This document shows positions 59,114 to 64,000 of a stretch of 64,000 nt of DNA, piece after piece. Both the position numbers and the translations under genes were made by a program. The first letter of the stretch is position 1. Every line of letters begins with the position of its first letter. Origin of the DNA: Branchiostoma floridae (lineage: Eukaryota > Chordata > Leptocardii > Amphioxiformes > Branchiostomatidae); contig NC_049987.1 of NCBI RefSeq assembly GCF_000003815.2, forward strand, positions 20,222,317 through 20,286,316, in the 5' to 3' direction. The notes beneath the pieces were generated by a model. The model had not been told where the DNA came from. It searched no databases and saw only the letters and a program-made list of their open reading frames with translations.

Positions 59114-60122
59114 GAACATTTCCAGGTTGGTCATTGAGGTGTCGTTGATAATGGATAGACAACCAAGTCTAACAGATTGTTGGCTACTTAACCTTAGTTG
59201 TTAAAGCTAAATGACTAAAGCTGATATTGTCTTTCCTGTAGCCTTCTGCCCTTTCCATAATTCTGGTTAAACTTAATAAAGAAAATAGTCTGAAAATCAG
59301 GGCAAGGTAGCACATAATCTACTCAGTACCGTACATGTAACTAAGTTTTAATTTTGCTTTGTATTATGTTCTGTTAAATATTTTAACAACCTGTAGTCCT
59401 GTACCAGATTTGTTATATTTAATGCACAGGTTGATGACAGTTTGAACAAATCTCCACTGCTACTCTGTTATACTCTTCACTTCCTCGTTATCCTATTTCT
59501 AAGTAATCCAGTGGGCCAACATTAATTTCTAAAGCCAGGTCACGAACTCTCGAGCATTAGAACAGTTGTATTTACTTGTAAGCTTAGTTCAGAGCCATTG
59601 AGAAAGATCCTTTGGGTAAGCAGTGCCTACTCTGGGTGATAATCCTCCCTTCTGGCCTTTCACCAGCATGTGTAGACTGTAGCAGCACATGGTGCGATTC
59701 TGAGGCCTCGGACAAAGGGTTGCCTCAGAAGAGGACGCAAGCCTTTTGTTCGCAGACCAGAATAGCCATAGAAGATTGAAAGAAGCGCATTAAAGGATTG
59801 AAGAGGGATGTCTTAGAGAGTAAGTAGCTGATTCAGTGTGTTCTACGAGGCATAGGAGCAGTGTAGGGTCCTTTCCCTGAGGTACCCAGTTGTTAGGGTG
59901 GAGTAAGGGACTTATAATGCAGTGAATCGCAGAGGTTTGTGATCTGTGACCTATAAGATCTATATGACAATTGCTGTTTACTTTGCCAATGCTCAGTATG
60001 ACTCTAAGATCCGTTGCAACTGTATTTGACTGTAGTTTTATTGTGTATCTTAAACTTTCACTGCTTTTGTGGTGATGCATGTGTTGAAATGCGTTGTGTT
60101 TTAAAGTTCTAATTTCCATTCT

Positions 60123-60596
60123 TTCTCCTGCAGTATACAAGATTGGTTTGAACTTCATTTTGGTTTTTAAACAGTTGATATGAAGACTGCTTTGTTATTT
60201 GTTTATTTGTTATCCACAGTTTTAATCAATTATCTACTTTATTTCCTGCACTATCCAAGATGATTTGAAAAGACTGCTTTATTTTCTTTTCATATTGAAC
60301 TATGTTTTAATCTGTATGACTGGTTTATTTTATTACCCTAAGTCTATTTCATGTCTCCCCTCTGCAGTATCCAAGATTGGTTTGAACTTGAGCTGTGCAA
60401 CTTTTCTATCAAACAGTGAATTTTTACAATTTTGTTTTATAGTCTTAAGTCTTATTTCATGTCTCCCCTCTACAGTATCCAAGATTGGTTCGAACTTGAG
60501 CTGTGCGACGTCCGCCCTCCTCCCAGGGGGGAGGGCAGGGCTCTACAGAGTTGCATGGATGAAAAACCGACACGGAAAACCAGATGATGAGCTACG
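60123..60596 (+). repeat. Tandemly repeated splice-acceptor/exon-start segment
   Basis: The phrase CTGCAGTATCCAAGATTGG (or close variants) occurs near 60130, 60248, 60363 and 60471. The last has the longest downstream open region. The unit is about 115 bases. Confidence 0.7.
60476..60596 (+). CDS. Candidate exon, unrecognised product
   Basis: Acceptor CCCCTCTACAG, donor GCTACG/GTAAGC. Two readings are possible. In the phase that follows the exon at 46611-46758 it gives SIQDWFELELCDVRPPP... and stops at 60585-60587, making it a terminal exon. In another phase (SKIGSNLSCATSALL...) it is open to the donor. The first keeps its frame at the start of the upstream duplicate copies, so I lean to it. 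With exons 32247, 44767 and 46611 this would total 525 bases, or 174 residues, but missing exons between are quite possible. Confidence 0.3.
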
Positions 60597-61010
60597 GTAA
60601 GCACGACATTATGTTATAGTGCTACCCTATAGAGTTGTATGGATCTTATAGTGCTACATTACAGAGCTGTCTCCTGCTTTAATTTTTTTCTGTCCCTCTC
60701 ATTGCTTGGAAACCAATGCTGTTGATTTTCCTTGTAAAATCTGTCATTTTGAGCATATGAAAACACATTGTCATCAATTCATGTACTTAACTTCAGAATT
60801 CTGGGATGTATGGGATGAAATTTTTGTCCGTCCCAACATGCAAATTTCCGTCCCAGGATGGAGGGACAGGTTCTGGAGACAGTCCTCGTTACATAGATGT
60901 TATACTGGTACCCTAAAGATCTAGATCTAGAGTTGCTTGGATGAAGTACCGACACGGAAAACGGAGCTACAAATAGTAGTATGACAAGCACTACATTTTA
61001 AAAAGATGTA

Positions 61011-61180
61011 ATCTCCAGGCAGATTTACCAGTGGCATAAGATAGTATTAAAGCTGGCTAAGGAATACAGCTAGCCAAAAGGAGTCATCAGCCACTAGGAA
61101 TTTGTGTTTGGCTCCCAGCTTCACTCCTCTGGCAGCTTTTCATACTATCTTATGCTGCTGTAGGATCTGCTTGGAGATCA
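61011..61180. repeat. MITE of the CTCCAAGCAGATC family
   Basis: ATCTCCAGGCAGATTTACC...GCATAAGATAGTATT at the left is inverted at the right, ending GGATCTGCTTGGAGAT. Confidence 0.75.
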
Positions 61181-63399
61181 GTAAAGATGCACGGATATGC
61201 AAATTTTCTTCATCTGTGGGTACATGGTAGGTAGGTTACTTTTAGATCTCTTTTATGTCCGTAAAGGTCATAATCTAGGGGCTCTAACAGGTCCTTTTAA
61301 TGGTTTAAGGAATATCCTCTCAACCACCAAACCTAGCCCTGCACAAAATGAACTGTATCCAGTTACACTCAACACTTTCAATGGGTTCAGAGGTACCTGT
61401 ACTCATGATACCCACTCAATGGAATCTACAGAAGCTTTTCAGAGATATCTCAAACTAAAAAGACATTCAGGCTTAATTAAAACATTGAAGTTCCTGTCAA
61501 AACAAGGTGCTTTTTAGATGGCCAAATATAGTATAGAAGAAATTCCCTGGCTTAAGTATGGTTGATCCCATTTAGTACTCTCTTTTTCTCTCTCTCTTTT
61601 CTTTTGACACTTCAGCTTGTAACAGGCAAAGCACTGTTGAAAAGTATGAACAACACTTGTTTTCAAACAGGCAACTCTGGAGAGTCTTTTGTTCAAAATG
61701 TTTCAAAAGTTGAAAACTGTGTAGCCTGGGTTGTTGACTTCTGTAGAGGTGGCATCAATTTCCTAATGCAATCAGTGGGGCGTTAAATGGGGATGGAGTT
61801 ACGATTTAGGATCGGCTTTCGCGGAAAAGAGATGATGCAAAAGAAGCATCAACAAACATTGTAGTAGAGGGTACCAACAGATTTGTAGTGGGTAGAGTTG
61901 ACTCTGCAGAAATTTTTGGGAAGTATGGGAGCAAGACAGGCTTCGGAAAAGTGCAGAGATGACTTCTCAGTGAGGTGAGTGTTGTGACGGTACATTGAAG
62001 TATGTGGTTGAGTACCTTACACGTTTCTGGTCTTGTTTCCCTTTAACTGATTCTGAAATATTTACATTTGAAACATCGACAAATCGTTCTATCTGCATGC
62101 AGTGATGCTCCAAGTTCCAATGACAAAACTACAGGTACAGCCACTTTTTTAGATAAGTTTACTGTTGTTATATAACGTTAAATATACAATGTGCAAGACA
62201 TTAACATAGGAGTTAGTAGCCTGTAATACAGTCTTGTTAGCTTTGGTCCACTCACGAAAGTCGCTGTAACCTCGTGGTTAAGGATTGGACAAGGCTTGAT
62301 TCCAGGCTAAGGAGTTAGAGTTTCAACATAGTGCATGTAGTAAATATCAAGGCAGTTCTAAGAGTCTGTTACATGTTACATTTTTCGTTAGGAAATTGAT
62401 TACTTTGGATACATGTAAAGAAAATATTTGAGACTGAGAGATCGACATCTAAAAGAAATACAATGCTCATTATGCTGTCTATTAATCAATTACTGGATAT
62501 TACCACAGTGTCCAAACTGCAGCAGTTGAGAGAGCAATTGAGAGAGTGCAAAGGAAAATGCTTGCAATTGGTATTTGAACTAGCTGGTATGGTTTAACAT
62601 AGGTGCAAACAGTGTTTGACCATACCACTACTAGATAGCAAACATTACACAGCGGATCCAATGCTTGAAAGATGTGAAAGAGTTTAACAAGCTGTTAGAT
62701 TCAAAATACAAAAGCCGTGACAATGATAGCTCTTTGGACAAAAGCTTTTATTTTTCCTTTTTAGCCTGTATCTACAAAAAAAATAATAGACGCTTTGAAT
62801 AGTTTTCAGGGTTTAGGAGGATTTCGTTTAGGAACTAGGTTTCCCCAAGACCCCCATCATACCCTCTGTACCTTATGGCAAACAAGTCAACATAGTTGAC
62901 ACTTTGGTGCTAACCTGACTGGTGCCTTGATCAAATATTGACTGCACGGATTCTAGTAGTAGAACAGAATCGACAAAGTGCTTGTCTTCTTGCCAACAAC
63001 ATACATAACTCAAATGCTTGCATACATGTACACCAGTTTTAGGTGCAGTTCTGATTACACATGATAGGCGTCCTGGTTCAAATTTTGGTGTAGCCTAACA
63101 AAATCCAATTAATCAATGAGTACGTAAGAGTGCAAGTCCAAAGAGCGTGATGTGAAAAATCATGTTGTCTAACGTTACTTGCAATCTCATTCCTTACTGG
63201 CTGATTTAAAGTTCCAATATGATTGTTATGTAGTTTTATTCAGAGGATTTCAGTTTGAAGGCATCTAGAAGTCTATTTAACTTCATTTCACACCTAGCTG
63301 CACTCTTCACACCAAGAAAACCAGGTAAAAGGAGCGTCTATTGTCACTAAACAAGTAGGCCCGACCTACTTCCGTTACACCTAATTGAGTTTGCCCTTC
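61181..63399. other. Non-coding stretch
   Basis: Short open frames only, none with a recognisable motif or paired splice sites I trust. Confidence 0.35.
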
Positions 63400-63605
63400 T
63401 TATGCAAATGAGGTGGGCGGAGCCGATTGTCACTTGGCGGGTAGACACAGGCCTCTCTCTGATTGGCTGTTGAGAAAAGCCTGTATACATTTAAATCTCA
63501 GTCAGTTTCTATGGCTTGGGCAACCTCTGGTAGCGTGTAACTTTCACTTCCAGCCTGTGTTCTGCCATTGTTTCTTGAAATTTGGCTGAAACAAAAGCAG
63601 CAGCC
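63400..63605 (+). promoter_or_regulatory. Core promoter-like region
   Basis: GTGGGCGGAGCC GC box, TGATTGGCTG (inverted CCAAT) and TATACATTTAAAT lie in that order about 50-60 bases apart, upstream of an ATG in an exon-like segment. Confidence 0.5.
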
Positions 63606-63757
63606 ATGTTTAAGAAGGTTAGGAAGGCCCTGTCCATGTCTAGGAAGCAAAGTAGAGAGAAGATCTACACTGTAATCACTCCAAGCAGACGGATACAGGG
63701 GTCAGAAATTACCGGGCAGAGGCTAGCAGGATTCACTAGGAAGCAAAGCTTTCTCAA
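63606..63757 (+). CDS. Candidate first coding exon, basic N-terminus
   Basis: CAGCCATGTTT start in good context, 50 codons, ending in phase 2 at a strong CTCAA/GTAAGT donor. The peptide is Lys/Arg/Ser-rich (MFKKVRKALSMSRKQSREK, then SRR and TRKQSF), with several RKxS sites that could suit basophilic kinases. Product unknown. It is the start of a gene running right out of the window, or an alternative start of the gene whose candidate exons lie upstream. Confidence 0.5.
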
Positions 63758-64000
63758 GTAAGTAGTGTTGTCATTCTGTTTTCTACTAGAGCAAAAGTTT
63801 CTACCAGAAGCTTGTTGAAGTGTTGAAGGGTTACTAAATGATCACTGCATTCAAGGAGATTCTATTATAAGCCAGAGATATATGTAAGTCAATAGGATTA
63901 TTTTATTATTATGTACTAGATAATTTGTGCTAATCTGTACTGTCAAACAGTCCTATGTGTTTCTTGACATGTTGAAGGTTACTAAATGGTTGCTGCATCA

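Noticed and set aside
59790-60158. 122-codon minus-strand frame
   Set aside because: No recognisable domain or splice context; it overlaps the tandem acceptor repeats on the other strand.

Overview
The window is animal nuclear DNA: intron-rich genes with GT-AG splice sites, many short fold-back (MITE-like) elements, tRNA-derived SINEs, microsatellites and four assembly gaps (33285-33384, 51046-51456, 52439-52998, 56884-56983). The gene content (DBH-like/MOXD1 monooxygenase, TFB1M, ARL6) and the repeat style suggest an invertebrate deuterostome, most likely an amphioxus (Branchiostoma). The lineage is an inference from gene and repeat character, not from a search.

1-19.2 kb is a MOXD1-like copper monooxygenase cluster. 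The left edge holds the last two exons of a plus-strand copy with a one-base frameshift. Facing it, on the minus strand, is one long gene (stop at 2750, start at 19202) whose 23 exons can be placed individually. It is an in-frame head-to-tail double gene: two complete DOMON plus copper type II monooxygenase modules joined inside one exon (9987-10280). At that junction the membrane-anchor tail of module A and the signal peptide of module B are both missing. The predicted protein is 1221 residues with both sets of copper ligands intact. Introns of the two halves are also alignable, so the duplication is fairly recent. This is the most notable object in the window.

19.2-31.4 kb holds a divergent pair. 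TFB1M (mitochondrial 12S rRNA dimethyladenosine transferase) is on the minus strand in 6 exons, 354 residues. ARL6/BBS3 (ciliary small GTPase) is on the plus strand in 8 exons, 186 residues. They share a 678-base intergenic promoter region. The last TFB1M exon lies in a patch of local partial duplications, and a fold-back element sits directly against one of its splice acceptors.

31.4-64 kb is gene-poor and repeat-rich. A promoter-like region near 31.8 kb, three to four phase-compatible candidate exons (32.2, 44.8, 46.6, 60.5 kb) and an alternative-start-like exon at 63.6 kb suggest one or two long-intron plus-strand genes that I cannot name. The rest is MITEs, a 1.5-kb inverted repeat around a gap, minisatellites and duplicated intergenic blocks. 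No CRISPR array, rRNA gene or intact autonomous transposon was seen.
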